Assembly: GCA_001777665.1 (NCBI GenBank)
Contig: MFEQ01000006.1
Coordinates: 200,956-264,955 of the forward strand
Direction: 5' to 3'
DNA from: Candidatus Doudnabacteria bacterium RIFCSPHIGHO2_02_FULL_42_25
GTDB lineage: Bacteria; Patescibacteria; Doudnabacteria; UBA920; O2-02-FULL-48-8
Length of the DNA: 64,000 nt
The notes beneath the pieces were generated by a model. It had not been told where the DNA came from and searched no databases. It saw only the letters and a list, made by a program, of their open reading frames with translations. This document shows positions 1 to 8,195 of this stretch, one piece after another (position 1 is the first letter of the stretch; every line of letters starts with the position of its first letter). The position numbers were made by a program, and so were the translations under genes.

Positions 1-29
1 CTCTGCAGGCCGGGACAATCGCGAATAAC

Positions 30-74
30 TAGATAGTCGCTAGAAACAGGTTCAATTCTAACTTCTGGTTAGTA
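30..74. repeat. Direct repeat: displaced copy of holA 3' end
   Basis: This 45-bp stretch matches 1741-1785 with two mismatches. On the minus strand it encodes the same last 14 residues as holA (TNQKLELNLFLATI) followed by TAG instead of TAA, and the two mismatches are synonymous. It lies just beyond the stop of the beta-helix gene, so that gene is bracketed by the intact holA terminus and this second terminus. Similarity ends abruptly at 74/1785. Confidence 0.85.
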
Positions 75-95
75 GATTTTCGGCTTGGCCAAAAG

Positions 96-1736
96 TCAAT
101 ATGTTTTAAACCAGTTAGCGTTTAATAATGAATAATCAATGGCATTAACTAGGCCATCTGAGTTTAAATCTGATCTGGAATTCGAAGTAAACCAATCCGA
201 GTTTAAGATTGAGTAATCAATAGAATTAACTATTAAATCATTATTCAAATCCCCTACCAAAACCGTAGGTGAAATAAATTCATTCCGGGGTCGAATTTGA
301 GAGCTACTATCTGTATTAACTGATAAAATAAATTGCTGATGTGAGGAAGAATTAGAAAGATAAACGAAATTCGGCGGGGTGTCCGTATAATAAGTATTAT
401 TGCTTGAGACAAAACCATTTAGCTCAATAGTGGTAGCCACACTGTAAACATAACATGTCATTCCCACGATAATACTGTTTCTGCTACTGCAAACCGAGCT
501 TAAATTACCATTATTTCCTGCAAATTGATTGTTATTTATATTAATATTTCTGGAGGGAGGTAATTGATCGGCTGGCGACTCGAAGTATAATTCAGGTTGA
601 GGATAACCAATCAAGGATAAACCCAGCGTATTATAAATTTTATTTCCCTCAACACCGCAAGTGTCGCACGAGACAAATAAAAATGCTGGACCACGATAAT
701 TATAAATAGTATTGTCTACAACCAGGACATTGCTCGCCGAAGGAAGATAATTCCCAAACTGATCTCGCTCGTGAAAGCTAGGAGCGCTACTGCCAGAACC
801 CAAACCAATCGCTGGTGTCAGATTGGTGTCGAAATCATGAATTTGATTATTTCTAATCAACAATCCATTTACTCCACCTTTGGAAGTAATAGCATTTGCT
901 TCAATCTGGTCCGTTGTAGGATCCAACCCGGGATCATGAAAATCATTTTTTTCAATAATAATATTATCGCCACCGAAATAATCCACCCCTTGGGATCCAA
1001 ATCCATAAACGTTGTTGTTGTAAATATAAACGTTATTCGCGGACGAAAGAATCTTAATTGAATCTTCATAAACACCGATCAAAGTGTTATTGCGGATAAT
1101 CGAACTCCTACCGGCAATCTGAATATTATGCCGAAACCCATAGCGGATCGTAAGATTTTCAACAATATTATTCTGGCCCAATACATCAATTAGTTGTCTA
1201 ATCCTTATCTGATAACTCTCTTGCCCAGTTGCAATCCTGTGAATTTGATCCCAGGGTAAATTTTCTCCGCCATCGAGAATGGCTGTTTCGCCAGGATAAC
1301 TAGTTAAAATTACTGGATGGAATTCGTCTCCCGAACCGTTGAGTGTAATACCTGAATTGCCACTTGGGGATAAATCCCCAAGTGCGGCAATATAATAAGT
1401 ACCCTGTCGAAGAACCATTTTTACACCTTGGTTTCCTGACAATAAATTTCTAATATTTTCCGTATTCAGATCTTTAAATGGACCATTGTTACCACCCTGA
1501 TAAGTCGGATAGAGTCCGTTGTTGTCATTACTCGCACCCGGTTCATTCGTTGCGACATAGTATATTTTCGCAATACTAAACTGGCTCTCTAATCGAGAGT
1601 AGAAAGGGATATAAAGAGAAGACTCAGTAATCGCTAAGGCTTGGTTTAAACTCAAAACAGTGAGAAATATTACCAAAGGTACTAAATACTTTAAATTTTG
1701 ATTAAGTTTTACCATTAATGGATTTTTGTAATACAC
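96..1736 (-). CDS. Secreted parallel beta-helix protein with C-terminal dockerin-like repeats
   Basis: A 546-aa predicted extracellular protein. It starts at GTG (1736), or possibly at the ATG at 1715. Residues 1-35 form a signal peptide with a hydrophobic core ending in ALA. Residues about 130-400 carry Asn-rich repeats (NNIVENLTI, SSIIRNNTL, NVYIYNNNV, NIIIEKNDF) typical of a right-handed parallel beta-helix, as in pectate-lyase or carbohydrate-active families. Residues about 495-546 hold two EF-hand-like loops (DLNNDLIVNSID and DLNSDGLVNAID), as in type I dockerins, which bind calcium and partner cohesins. No catalytic residues are identified, so it may be a lyase-like enzyme or an adhesin. 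It begins 4 nt after holA and is enclosed by a duplicated holA 3' end, which suggests acquisition as a one-gene cassette. Confidence 0.8.
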   Translation of the reverse strand: MYYKNPLMVKLNQNLKYLVPLVIFLTVLSLNQALAITESSLYIPFYSRLESQFSIAKIYYVATNEPGASNDNNGLYPTYQGGNNGPFKDLNTENIRNLLSGNQGVKMVLRQGTYYIAALGDLSPSGNSGITLNGSGDEFHPVILTSYPGETAILDGGENLPWDQIHRIATGQESYQIRIRQLIDVLGQNNIVENLTIRYGFRHNIQIAGRSSIIRNNTLIGVYEDSIKILSSANNVYIYNNNVYGFGSQGVDYFGGDNIIIEKNDFHDPGLDPTTDQIEANAITSKGGVNGLLIRNNQIHDFDTNLTPAIGLGSGSSAPSFHERDQFGNYLPSASNVLVVDNTIYNYRGPAFLFVSCDTCGVEGNKIYNTLGLSLIGYPQPELYFESPADQLPPSRNININNNQFAGNNGNLSSVCSSRNSIIVGMTCYVYSVATTIELNGFVSSNNTYYTDTPPNFVYLSNSSSHQQFILSVNTDSSSQIRPRNEFISPTVLVGDLNNDLIVNSIDYSILNSDWFTSNSRSDLNSDGLVNAIDYSLLNANWFKTY

Positions 1737-1739
1737 TCG

Positions 1740-2756
1740 TTAGATAGTCGCCAGAAATAGGTTCAATTCTAACTTCTGGTTAGTATCCGAGGTTTTGATT
1801 TTGTAATCGATAACCAATAATTGCGAAAGTAAGCGCGTAATAACGGATTCTGACGTTTGGCGAAGATTTCGAGCTGTGATAAACACCCGTCCTTCGGTCC
1901 AATCGAGCTTTTCGGCCATTTGTTGATTCGTTAACCCTTCCCTGCTAAGCAGCGAAACCATCAACAAACTTCGGAGTTGTTCGGCTAACAGCCCGATTAC
2001 TTTAATCAGTGCCGTTTTTTCTTCCATAGTTTGGGAATTCAGATAGTTTTCCAACGCTTGAAATGCTCCAGCTCGGTTCTTTTGGACAACCTGATCTGAA
2101 AGATTAAATACAGAATCAGGAATTTTTGGCTTGACCAAGCTTTCTACATGATCAATATCGACTTGATCTGTCATGGTCGTTAATTTCAAAAGCTCGGAAT
2201 AAACTTGCCACAGATTATAAACGGGTTTTTTGTCTTCTGATAGATCCCGACCGAGGTATTGGGCTAGTTTATCTGCCGCTCGGTCAGTAATGCTTCCACC
2301 CAGCGTTTTAGTCATGGCTTTGATCCACTGGTTGAGCATCGCTCCTTGAGGCAAATTGAACTCATTGACTGTAACTTTAGAGTTAAATTTTTTGGTAAAT
2401 CCCAGTCGTCCGTCAGGTTTGGTGGTTTGCCAGAAAACCACAAAAAAATCTTTCGCAACATTCGGGACAGTGTTCAACAAAAAATCAGCTAGTTCGGTCT
2501 GGGTAGCCTTCGCCGGTAGTCCATCGCGGACGATAATTAACTTCTTGGTCGCAAACAGGGATGGGCTTAGATGTGTCTGCAAATTTTTTATAATATCTGA
2601 TTCCGCCAGTTCCGCACCTTCGATTTGGACTAGGGCTTGGACTGAATATTTTTTGGCAAATTCTTTTTTCCAATGATCGATTTTTCGAACAACCGAAAAC
2701 TGATCTTCGCCGTAGAATAAGAAAACGTTAGAAGAGGGTTGGGATTTGTCGGTCAT
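1740..2756 (-). CDS. holA: DNA polymerase III subunit delta
   Basis: A 338-aa clamp-loader delta subunit, which opens the sliding clamp during replication. The N-terminus (NVFLFYGEDQFSVVRKIDHW) is the usual delta start. It is followed by an AAA+-type region with VRDGLP and an FFVVFW strand, then a C-terminal helical collar (about residues 215-338: NRAGAFQALENYL, LLAEQLRSLLMV). Length fits the family. The start lies inside the 3' end of the upstream HTH gene (29-nt overlap), so the two are probably cotranscribed. Its last 45 bp occur a second time at 30-74. The family assignment is firm; the clamp-loader role is known from the family. Confidence 0.9.
   Translation of the reverse strand: MTDKSQPSSNVFLFYGEDQFSVVRKIDHWKKEFAKKYSVQALVQIEGAELAESDIIKNLQTHLSPSLFATKKLIIVRDGLPAKATQTELADFLLNTVPNVAKDFFVVFWQTTKPDGRLGFTKKFNSKVTVNEFNLPQGAMLNQWIKAMTKTLGGSITDRAADKLAQYLGRDLSEDKKPVYNLWQVYSELLKLTTMTDQVDIDHVESLVKPKIPDSVFNLSDQVVQKNRAGAFQALENYLNSQTMEEKTALIKVIGLLAEQLRSLLMVSLLSREGLTNQQMAEKLDWTEGRVFITARNLRQTSESVITRLLSQLLVIDYKIKTSDTNQKLELNLFLATI
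1741..1785. repeat. Direct repeat: native holA 3' end
   Basis: The 3'-terminal codons of holA, repeated at 30-74. The beta-helix gene begins a few bases beyond this copy on the minus strand. The arrangement resembles an integration site within a gene end, where the incoming DNA restores the target's terminus. Confidence 0.8.
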
Positions 2757-2940
2757 CTTTTTTGACTATTTTTTGGTTGATAATTTTGTTGATGTCGGAT
2801 TGTCGGATTTTCCACTGACTGCCAATCTTAAATGCCGGCAGTTTTCCTGATTTGCACCACCGCCAGATCGTTTGGTTGGAAACGCCGAAGAATTTCGACA
2901 ATTCCTCAACATTTAAGATTTTATCGTCACCGGCTTTCAT
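2728..2940 (-). CDS. Excisionase/MerR-type helix-turn-helix protein
   Basis: A 70-aa DNA-binding protein. The whole chain is one winged-helix module of the excisionase (HTH_17) type: LNVEELSKFFGVSNQTIWRW is the helix-turn-helix, and KLPAFKIGSQWKIRQSDINKII is the wing plus trailing helix. Such small proteins act as recombination directionality factors or local regulators; which applies here is unknown. The ATG at 2940 abuts a MITE-like element (2941-3044) that has separated the gene from its original leader. The gene overlaps the start of holA by 29 nt. Confidence 0.8.
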   Translation of the reverse strand: MKAGDDKILNVEELSKFFGVSNQTIWRWCKSGKLPAFKIGSQWKIRQSDINKIINQKIVKKDDRQIPTLF

Positions 2941-3044
2941 CCCGTTTAGAAATAATGATTAGTTTAAATAAAAACAAGCTTTTATAATCAACCCGCTGAA
3001 ATATCTCTATTTTTAAGATAAAACCATGTTAAATTTCTAACGGG
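2941..3044. mobile_element. MITE family D, copy 1 (MNPVRN type)
   Basis: A 104-bp element with terminal inverted repeats CCCGTTTAGAAAT and ATTTCTAACGGG. It shares both ends with the element at 51795-51894 but has a diverged centre. Its flanks are TTTCAT (2935-2940) and ATTCAT (3045-3050), read on the minus strand as ATGAAA and ATGAAT, so the start codon of the HTH gene is inside the target duplication. Reading in from the upstream ATG gives a 20-codon frame beginning MNPVRNLTWF. No transposase is encoded. Confidence 0.8.
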
Positions 3045-3065
3045 ATTCATGTACCCAGCTTAGCA

Positions 3066-3094
3066 TTGAAAAGTCTTCCGTTCAAGGCTATAAT
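3066..3094 (+). promoter_or_regulatory. Promoter for tRNA-Arg / RNHCP / tRNA-Lys
   Basis: A -35 box TTGAAA (3066-3071), 17-bp spacer and perfect -10 box TATAAT (3089-3094). Initiation would fall near 3101, just ahead of tRNA-Arg. Confidence 0.7.
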
Positions 3095-3108
3095 ATCAGG
3101 GTTAATAG

Positions 3109-3183
3109 GCGTCTGTAGCTCAACGGATAGAGCAATGGTCTTCGGAACCATTGATGGGGGTTCGATTCCCTCCAGACGCACCA
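3109..3183 (+). tRNA. tRNA-Arg (anticodon TCG)
   Basis: A complete cloverleaf. The acceptor stem is GCGTCTG/CAGACGC, the D-stem GCTC/GAGC, and the anticodon stem ATGGT/ACCAT with loop CTTCGGA, giving anticodon TCG. The T-arm contains TTCGATT. The discriminator is A and CCA is encoded (3181-3183). It reads CGA codons. Confidence 0.95.
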
Positions 3184-3187
3184 AAGA

Positions 3188-3514
3188 ATGAAATTATTTC
3201 AAAGACGCCAAGAAGATTTCAAATGTGAGAATTGCGGCCATCAAGCCAAAGGCTCAGGATACACAAACCATTGCCCGAAATGTTTATTTAGCAAACATGT
3301 CGATGTAAATCCTGGAGACAGATCAGAATCTTGTCGTGGTTTGATGCAGCCAATGAATATTCTAGTCGATCACGGTGAATATATTATTATTCATAAATGC
3401 ATAAAGTGTGGTCTGACCAAAAAAAATAAAACCGCCGAAAAAGACGACTTCAATCTCATAATAAAACTATCTACGCGCGCCCATAGCTCAGTTGGTAGAG
3501 CAGCTGACTCTTAA
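3188..3514 (+). CDS. RNHCP-domain zinc protein overlapping tRNA-Lys
   Basis: A 108-aa protein with the RNHCP-type fold. FKCENCGH (residues about 11-18) and TNHCPKCL (about 27-34) form a zinc-ribbon-like pair, and a second Cys pair occurs at HKCIKCG (about 73-79). The family is small and of unknown function. The start is 4 nt after the CCA end of tRNA-Arg. No stop codon occurs before tRNA-Lys, so the last 12-13 residues (AHSSVGRAADS) are translated from the 5' part of that tRNA gene and the stop lies within it. The domain is clear; the function is not. Confidence 0.75.
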   Translation: MKLFQRRQEDFKCENCGHQAKGSGYTNHCPKCLFSKHVDVNPGDRSESCRGLMQPMNILVDHGEYIIIHKCIKCGLTKKNKTAEKDDFNLIIKLSTRAHSSVGRAADS

Positions 3515-3552
3515 TCAGTTTGTCCCAGGTTCGAATCCTGGTGGGCGCACCA
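3477..3552 (+). tRNA. tRNA-Lys (anticodon CTT)
   Basis: The acceptor stem is GCGCCCA/TGGGCGC, the anticodon loop CTCTTAA gives CTT, and the T-arm is CCAGG-TTCGAAT-CCTGG. The discriminator is A and CCA is encoded. Its first 38 nt are also the 3' end of the RNHCP coding sequence. Confidence 0.95.
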
Positions 3553-3583
3553 AAAAAGACCGGAATTGTTTCGGATCTTTTTT
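3553..3583. terminator. Bidirectional terminator between tRNA-Lys and pil operon
   Basis: A hairpin of the form AAAAAGACCGGAA / TTTCGGATCTTTTT with A-rich and T-rich flanks. It can end the tRNA transcript (+) and the converging pil operon (-). Confidence 0.75.
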
Positions 3584-3845
3584 AATTAAACGGGCTTTCG
3601 ATGTCGATTGGTCGGCCTTGGTAAGTTTTTAGCGAATCCAAAAGATCTAACATTTTATTATAATTGGTAACATCTAGTCGCACGATGTTCTGCTCAATCG
3701 GAGCGCCGGTGATTGAAACATACAAATTCGTATAAACTTTACTGTACAAAAGATATACTTCGAGGAGCAACAAAACTACAAAGATTGTTGTTAACAATAA
3801 AGTTGGGTGCAAGAATTTTTTTACAATAGCTAAATATTTATTCAT
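3582..3845 (-). CDS. Small membrane protein at end of pil operon (PilP-position)
   Basis: An 87-aa protein with one transmembrane helix (residues about 13-33, LLLTTIFVVLLLLEVYLLY) and a polar C-terminal half. Its ATG overlaps the pilO stop by 4 nt (ATGA), so it is probably translated with pilO. By position it would be an accessory of the PilMNO inner-membrane platform, as PilP is in proteobacteria, but no PilP sequence signature is visible. It is the last gene before the terminator. Confidence 0.65.
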   Translation of the reverse strand: MNKYLAIVKKFLHPTLLLTTIFVVLLLLEVYLLYSKVYTNLYVSITGAPIEQNIVRLDVTNYNKMLDLLDSLKTYQGRPIDIESPFN

Positions 3846-4438
3846 TTGGTCGCTGGTGGATTAATAACAGATTTTACGAAAAACACACCTTTGATTTGCC
3901 CAAACACAACTCCGGTCCGAATCTTGTCGAGACCGATGTTAGTGACTTCTGAAGACAGTGAAATTTTACTGATTTCTGTAAAGTGTGGGATATGTTCGAG
4001 ATAATCCAAAAACTTAACAATTCCATTATAGTCATTTACTGTATCTATCGTATATGGGATTTCTTCGACCCCTTTAGGTTTATTCGTGACACTACTCGGT
4101 TTGTCTTTTGAACCAAGCTCTGTGATATTTAAAGTCGTTTTGGTGTTCGTAACTGCACCAGCTAGCTCAAATTCCTTCACAGTCACCACTAAATCTTCCT
4201 TGGCAACAAAGGCATTCCTTATATCCTCCTTGCGCGTGGCTTTCGCCAAGTCTGACTGGGCTGTTTTGAATGCTCGAATTTGATTTTCTAAAATCTCGAG
4301 TTCAATTTTCTTTTGTTTCGCATCAGCATTAATCCCATCGAGATCATTTAACCCCGGTAAGGCTAAAAAAACTACTACCAATATGAAAATCACCGCTCCA
4401 AAAATCATACTCGCTAAGACTTTCGTAATCATTTTCAT
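3842..4438 (-). CDS. pilO: Type IV pilus assembly protein PilO-like
   Basis: A 198-aa protein with an N-terminal transmembrane helix (about residues 8-28), a coiled coil (about 33-70, DAKQKKIELEILENQIRAFK) and a C-terminal ferredoxin-like region with a characteristic IPYTIDTVNDYNGIVKFLDYLEH-type segment near residues 125-150. PilO pairs with PilN to link the cytoplasmic PilM ring to the periplasm or cell surface. It overlaps pilN by 4 nt upstream and the small membrane gene by 4 nt downstream, consistent with translational coupling. Confidence 0.75.
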   Translation of the reverse strand: MKMITKVLASMIFGAVIFILVVVFLALPGLNDLDGINADAKQKKIELEILENQIRAFKTAQSDLAKATRKEDIRNAFVAKEDLVVTVKEFELAGAVTNTKTTLNITELGSKDKPSSVTNKPKGVEEIPYTIDTVNDYNGIVKFLDYLEHIPHFTEISKISLSSEVTNIGLDKIRTGVVFGQIKGVFFVKSVINPPATK

Positions 4439-4992
4439 GGGCTTTTGATTTTATCCTCTTTGATGCTAAAGGAGAATGTAAATGGATCGAGAATCGGTTT
4501 TTCTAAGTTCGACAGCGGAAAATTTATATTATAAAAATATTCAGATTTATGAACGTCGGCCCAAAATTTTAAAACACTTTCCCGACTACCCGCCACCCCA
4601 ATGATCTCCGCTTTACCGGTCGCCCGATCAATTATAACCGAATCTAAACTGATATCAGGTGATAACATTTTCGCTAGCTCCTCTAGAGCAATCGACCAAA
4701 ACCGATGTTGATTATGAAGATTCTTAATGGCATTAATTTCTTGATTGAGCGTTTCGACCTGGGCTTTTAACAATTCGTTATCGGATGATTTGAGGACTTG
4801 CTCTGAAATCGCAATTTGACCTTCCGTATCAGCCACTTGGGCTGAGAGATAAGCTTTGGCAATGTAAGTTAAAGACACAAACAGCATGAGACTGATTAAA
4901 ATCCAAACCCAAAATCTAATTAATTCATCATTAAAAAACGTTAATCGCAGCTCGCGTTGTTCAGTTTTTGGGAGTAAATTAATTTGTTTCAC
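4435..4992 (-). CDS. pilN: Type IV pilus assembly protein PilN
   Basis: A 185-aa protein from the GTG at 4992, starting KQINLLPK after the initiator Met, the classic PilN N-terminus that binds the PilM groove. It has a transmembrane helix at about residues 28-52, a coiled coil at about 60-105 and a ferredoxin-like C-terminus. The original start was evidently ATGAAAC: element E1 (4992-5137) inserted there, duplicated TGAAAC and converted the start to GTG. A longer frame from a TTG at 5004 is possible but would begin inside the element. The ribosome-binding site was displaced by the insertion, which may reduce expression relative to pilM. Confidence 0.8.
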   Translation of the reverse strand: MKQINLLPKTEQRELRLTFFNDELIRFWVWILISLMLFVSLTYIAKAYLSAQVADTEGQIAISEQVLKSSDNELLKAQVETLNQEINAIKNLHNQHRFWSIALEELAKMLSPDISLDSVIIDRATGKAEIIGVAGSRESVLKFWADVHKSEYFYNINFPLSNLEKPILDPFTFSFSIKEDKIKSP

Positions 4993-5137
4993 CGAGTATA
5001 TCAACTTCGATAATGGTTTTTGAGTTCGCTTTTGCGACTAAACCATCTTTAATAATATTATTTACTATAATCATATAGATTAATCTTAGATCTATCAAAA
5101 ACCATTAACAGCAAAAGCATCGAAGTTGTATTACTCG
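4992..5137. mobile_element. MITE family E, copy 1 (146 bp) at pilN start codon
   Basis: A 146-bp element flanked by direct repeats GTTTCA (4986-4991 and 5138-5143). The ends are inverted: CGAGTATATCAACTTCGAT on the left and ATCGAAGTTGTATTACTCG on the right. The same-length copy at 9813-9958 is similar throughout, with divergence in the AT-rich centre. It supplies the present stop codon of pilM and sits in the pilN start codon. Confidence 0.85.
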
Positions 5138-6216
5138 GTTTCATAATCGTTGCCTCTTAAAGCGAGTCCAATGACTGTCGTATATCCCAAAGCTTTTTCC
5201 GGGGCCAGTGGAAGATGGTGGTTTTGAGCGCTGATCATCTTTGACCACGGATTACCTTGTCCGACACGGAGATTGGTTTTGCCAGAACCGAGGTTGATCC
5301 GAGTCGAAATATAATCAATCAATCCTGGCACTTGAGCAGATCCCCCACAGCAAATGATAGTATCGATAACATTTTTCGTTTCCGAATGATCCTCGAAAAA
5401 CCGAATAACGTTTTTGATTTCGTCGATAATGTTGTCCAGAATAGGCAGAACTGCTGATCGCACCAACTCCTCCCCTTCGGTCTGTGAAGTTAGGCCATGA
5501 GAGGATTTGAGTTTTTCTGCTTCGCCTTTAGGGATACCCATGTTACGAGCGATGCTCTCGGTAAAAGAATTTCCAGCAATTGGAATACTGGATGTATAAA
5601 GCGGTAATCCCTTATCAACGATGATAAAGCTGGTTTGCTGCGCTCCGATATCAACTATCAATACACTCTTGGTTGCTTCCTCTGGGCCTATCAGTGCCCT
5701 GGCTGTGGCCTGGGAGCCAATTTCTAACGCTACCGGGCGCAATTTGATCGACTTCAGGGTAGCGATCAAGCTGTCAATATAATCTTTGGATGAAGCTGTG
5801 ACTAATAATTCTATCTTCTCAGGAAGTTCGCGTAGTATAAACCAGTCCATATAGACTTGGTCGATAGGAATCGGAATATCTTGCTCCAATTCATAAGGAA
5901 TAGCTGCTTCAATTTCAGCAAGTGGGATTTTCGGCAGATGAATCACGCGGACAAATGATTTGGCTTCGGGGATGGAACAGACGACAAATTTGCTTTTGAT
6001 ATTTTTGGCAGTGGTGAGCGCTTTCATAATATTACCAGCCAATCGCTGCTCACTGACAATCATGTGATTCGTAATTGTTTTATCGAGCAAGGGCACGTCA
6101 GCAAACACGGCCGAAGTCAGATGATTCTTATGCAAACTCAATTCCGCCACTTTAATGGAAGAGTCAGAGATATCTAGTCCAAATGCTTTAATTTTTTTGT
6201 TTCCGAATAAGCTCAT
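5131..6216 (-). CDS. pilM: Type IV pilus assembly protein PilM
   Basis: A 361-aa cytoplasmic actin-fold ATPase-like protein. FGLDISDSSIKVAEL (about residues 12-26) is the phosphate-1 loop, SVLIVDIGAQQTSFIIV (about 184-200) the phosphate-2 loop, and IICCGGSAQVPGL (about 297-309) the adenosine region. PilM forms a ring coupling the PilB motor to PilN. Its C-terminus now reads NDYETE-stop, with the stop codon TAA coming from element E1. Without the insertion it would read NDYETN-stop and overlap pilN by 14 nt. Confidence 0.92.
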   Translation of the reverse strand: MSLFGNKKIKAFGLDISDSSIKVAELSLHKNHLTSAVFADVPLLDKTITNHMIVSEQRLAGNIMKALTTAKNIKSKFVVCSIPEAKSFVRVIHLPKIPLAEIEAAIPYELEQDIPIPIDQVYMDWFILRELPEKIELLVTASSKDYIDSLIATLKSIKLRPVALEIGSQATARALIGPEEATKSVLIVDIGAQQTSFIIVDKGLPLYTSSIPIAGNSFTESIARNMGIPKGEAEKLKSSHGLTSQTEGEELVRSAVLPILDNIIDEIKNVIRFFEDHSETKNVIDTIICCGGSAQVPGLIDYISTRINLGSGKTNLRVGQGNPWSKMISAQNHHLPLAPEKALGYTTVIGLALRGNDYETE

Positions 6217-6236
6217 TTAAATATAATTATACCATT

Positions 6237-7643
6237 TTATTGAAGTAATTGCCAGGATTGGGCTTGAATTCCCCAGCCGCCGGAAGAAGATGATCCGAAC
6301 TGGGTGGAGGCTAACCCGGCTTCATAGGTAATCGTTGTGTTTTGGTTGAGATGAAGTTTATAGCCGGTTAATTCCTTGCCACTGGCGTTATTTACGACAT
6401 TGATAACTCCTGTACCAGCATAAAATATAGCACCAACAGCATTGTTCGCCACGTTAATCGCAGGATCAATTACATTATTTCGTTGCGAAAGCAACATTAA
6501 GTATGATCCTGCAGTGCCGCTGCCTTGAATTTGAGCGCCATTTTGCGCGTCAATCAAACCCACGGTCGCATCCCCATCAAGTCCGGCTAAAATGACCCCG
6601 CTCTGTGGCCCATAACCCGCAGCCAATCTTAAAGTAGTTCCGTTGTTGAGAGTAATATTCCCTGTGACCCAAATCGTGCCGGTCATGGTTAGCGTAACAT
6701 TGTTGGTCAAAATGAGATCGCCGACAATTTTCTTCGGTCCAAGAGACGTATCAACTTCGATAGTTTGGTTGCCGACCAAGGTGCCGCCGGCCGTAGCATC
6801 AGATTCCCAGTCATCAATTTGTGCGGCAGAGACAGGAAGCGGCTCTGAAGGCAATTCGACATATTCATCGGGGTTTGGGGTCGTTTCAAGGCCATCAACT
6901 ATGCAGCCGGCATTGACATCATAGATCGCATCGCCACCAATATTAGCTGTGCAATTGGATAATAAGGTTGTCTTGACATCTCCACCGGCACTCGATCGAA
7001 GCAGATGAAAACTTTCCACATTTCCAGCAACTTTACTATCTTCAATAACTTTTGCAATTGCATTGACACCGATCCCGGATAGGCCCGCTCCTTTAACTTC
7101 ATCAATTTTATAAGCTCCAGCGACAATGGCAGTCCCGGTGATTCGAATATTGTTATTATCGCCAATAATGTCGCCGTTGGAAAAAACATTGCCATTAATG
7201 GTGGAATTGTTATCCATTTTAATTCCACCTTCTCCGGCCTGGACCCCGTAATTAAATCCAACATTTGTAGTCCCAGTGGTGGCTGTAACTTGAATTTTAC
7301 GGTGAGCGATTGGACTGGCAGCATTCGGGATGTAACTGTCTACAGTGATTAACTTAGTCGTTGCTGAAATCCCAGTAATTGCAATCGTGTACGTACCGCT
7401 GGCGTACGGGGCGTCCGTTTCGCCGATATAGCCAATTTGGTTATTTAATTTCCAAATCGCCATCTCTGCTCCAGCCTCGGCGATTTCCAAAGCCACGGTC
7501 CGATTGACAGCCTGACGATGAGCTTTGATTTGGACGCCTGCATAATTAACCAAAGCGGTAACCATACTGGTTACGATAACCAAGATCACTAAAGCAAATA
7601 ATAAAATCTGCCCTTGTTGCTGATTATGTGTTACCTGTTTCAT
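6237..7643 (-). CDS. PilX-like pilus-associated protein with large repetitive ectodomain
   Basis: A 468-aa protein. The N-terminus (about residues 8-75: QGQILLFALVILVIVTSMVT then ALEIAEAGAEMAIWKLN) matches the PilX-N/pilin-like class, with one hydrophobic helix and an AEAG motif. The remaining roughly 380 residues are rich in Gly, Asn, Thr and Val with short beta repeats (KMDNNSTINGNVFSNGDIIGD), like a polymer-forming or beta-helical stalk. It follows two prepilin genes and precedes pilM, so it is likely a minor pilin or tip adhesin. Orthology to a named pilin is not claimed. Confidence 0.7.
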   Translation of the reverse strand: MKQVTHNQQQGQILLFALVILVIVTSMVTALVNYAGVQIKAHRQAVNRTVALEIAEAGAEMAIWKLNNQIGYIGETDAPYASGTYTIAITGISATTKLITVDSYIPNAASPIAHRKIQVTATTGTTNVGFNYGVQAGEGGIKMDNNSTINGNVFSNGDIIGDNNNIRITGTAIVAGAYKIDEVKGAGLSGIGVNAIAKVIEDSKVAGNVESFHLLRSSAGGDVKTTLLSNCTANIGGDAIYDVNAGCIVDGLETTPNPDEYVELPSEPLPVSAAQIDDWESDATAGGTLVGNQTIEVDTSLGPKKIVGDLILTNNVTLTMTGTIWVTGNITLNNGTTLRLAAGYGPQSGVILAGLDGDATVGLIDAQNGAQIQGSGTAGSYLMLLSQRNNVIDPAINVANNAVGAIFYAGTGVINVVNNASGKELTGYKLHLNQNTTITYEAGLASTQFGSSSSGGWGIQAQSWQLLQ

Positions 7644-7652
7644 GTTACGTGA

Positions 7653-8195
7653 TTAATAATTTCTTAATGTTGACTTGGACGAAATCGTAATCGCTCGCGT
7701 TTGAATACCAGCATCCTCCTGGGTCGTAATATTCGTGCTGACTTCGGTCACCAAAGCATTGCTGACGTTGTTATACGTAAAAGCTAGCCCATTGACATGG
7801 CTGGCTAACTGCTTTGTTCCCCCCAATCTCGAACTAGCATTATGAGGAAAAACCTCGCGATATAGTTCTGGACCAGTTAAGTAGTAAACCACATTATCAA
7901 AGGTCGCTGGGATCAACTGATTCGACGCGTTGATCGATTGAATTTGGAGGACTAGTACCTGGGCTCCGGTTATATAGGCGCCGGAGTTGTCTAAAACTCG
8001 GTTGGCTTGACGCACATAGTTGTCAATATCATCCAGGGCAACCCTGGCGTCAGAGGTGACATTGAGTTCTGCGGTTTCCACTTTATAAAGACGGTTTTGA
8101 CCGATAAACAAATCTGCAATTACTACACCACAAACTACAACGATCGAAATCACGATTACTATCTCAACCAAAGTAAAGCCACGGCTCTTCATCAT
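7653..8195 (-). CDS. Type IV prepilin (PilW/GspJ-like minor pilin)
   Basis: A 180-aa prepilin. It has a short leader ending in G, a processing site SRG-FTLVEIVIVIS with Phe+1 and Glu+5 typical of class III leader cleavage by prepilin peptidase, then a hydrophobic helix (about residues 8-30). The soluble part contains DARVALDDIDNYVRQANRVL, characteristic of PilW/GspJ-like minor pilins. Its start overlaps the preceding prepilin stop by 4 nt. The prepilin peptidase gene is not in this window. Confidence 0.85.
   Translation of the reverse strand: MMKSRGFTLVEIVIVISIVVVCGVVIADLFIGQNRLYKVETAELNVTSDARVALDDIDNYVRQANRVLDNSGAYITGAQVLVLQIQSINASNQLIPATFDNVVYYLTGPELYREVFPHNASSRLGGTKQLASHVNGLAFTYNNVSNALVTEVSTNITTQEDAGIQTRAITISSKSTLRNY

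Noticed and set aside
2757..2940. Excisionase-like gene as sign of an integrated phage
   Set aside because: No integrase, structural or replication genes nearby; it overlaps holA and is likely a resident regulator.
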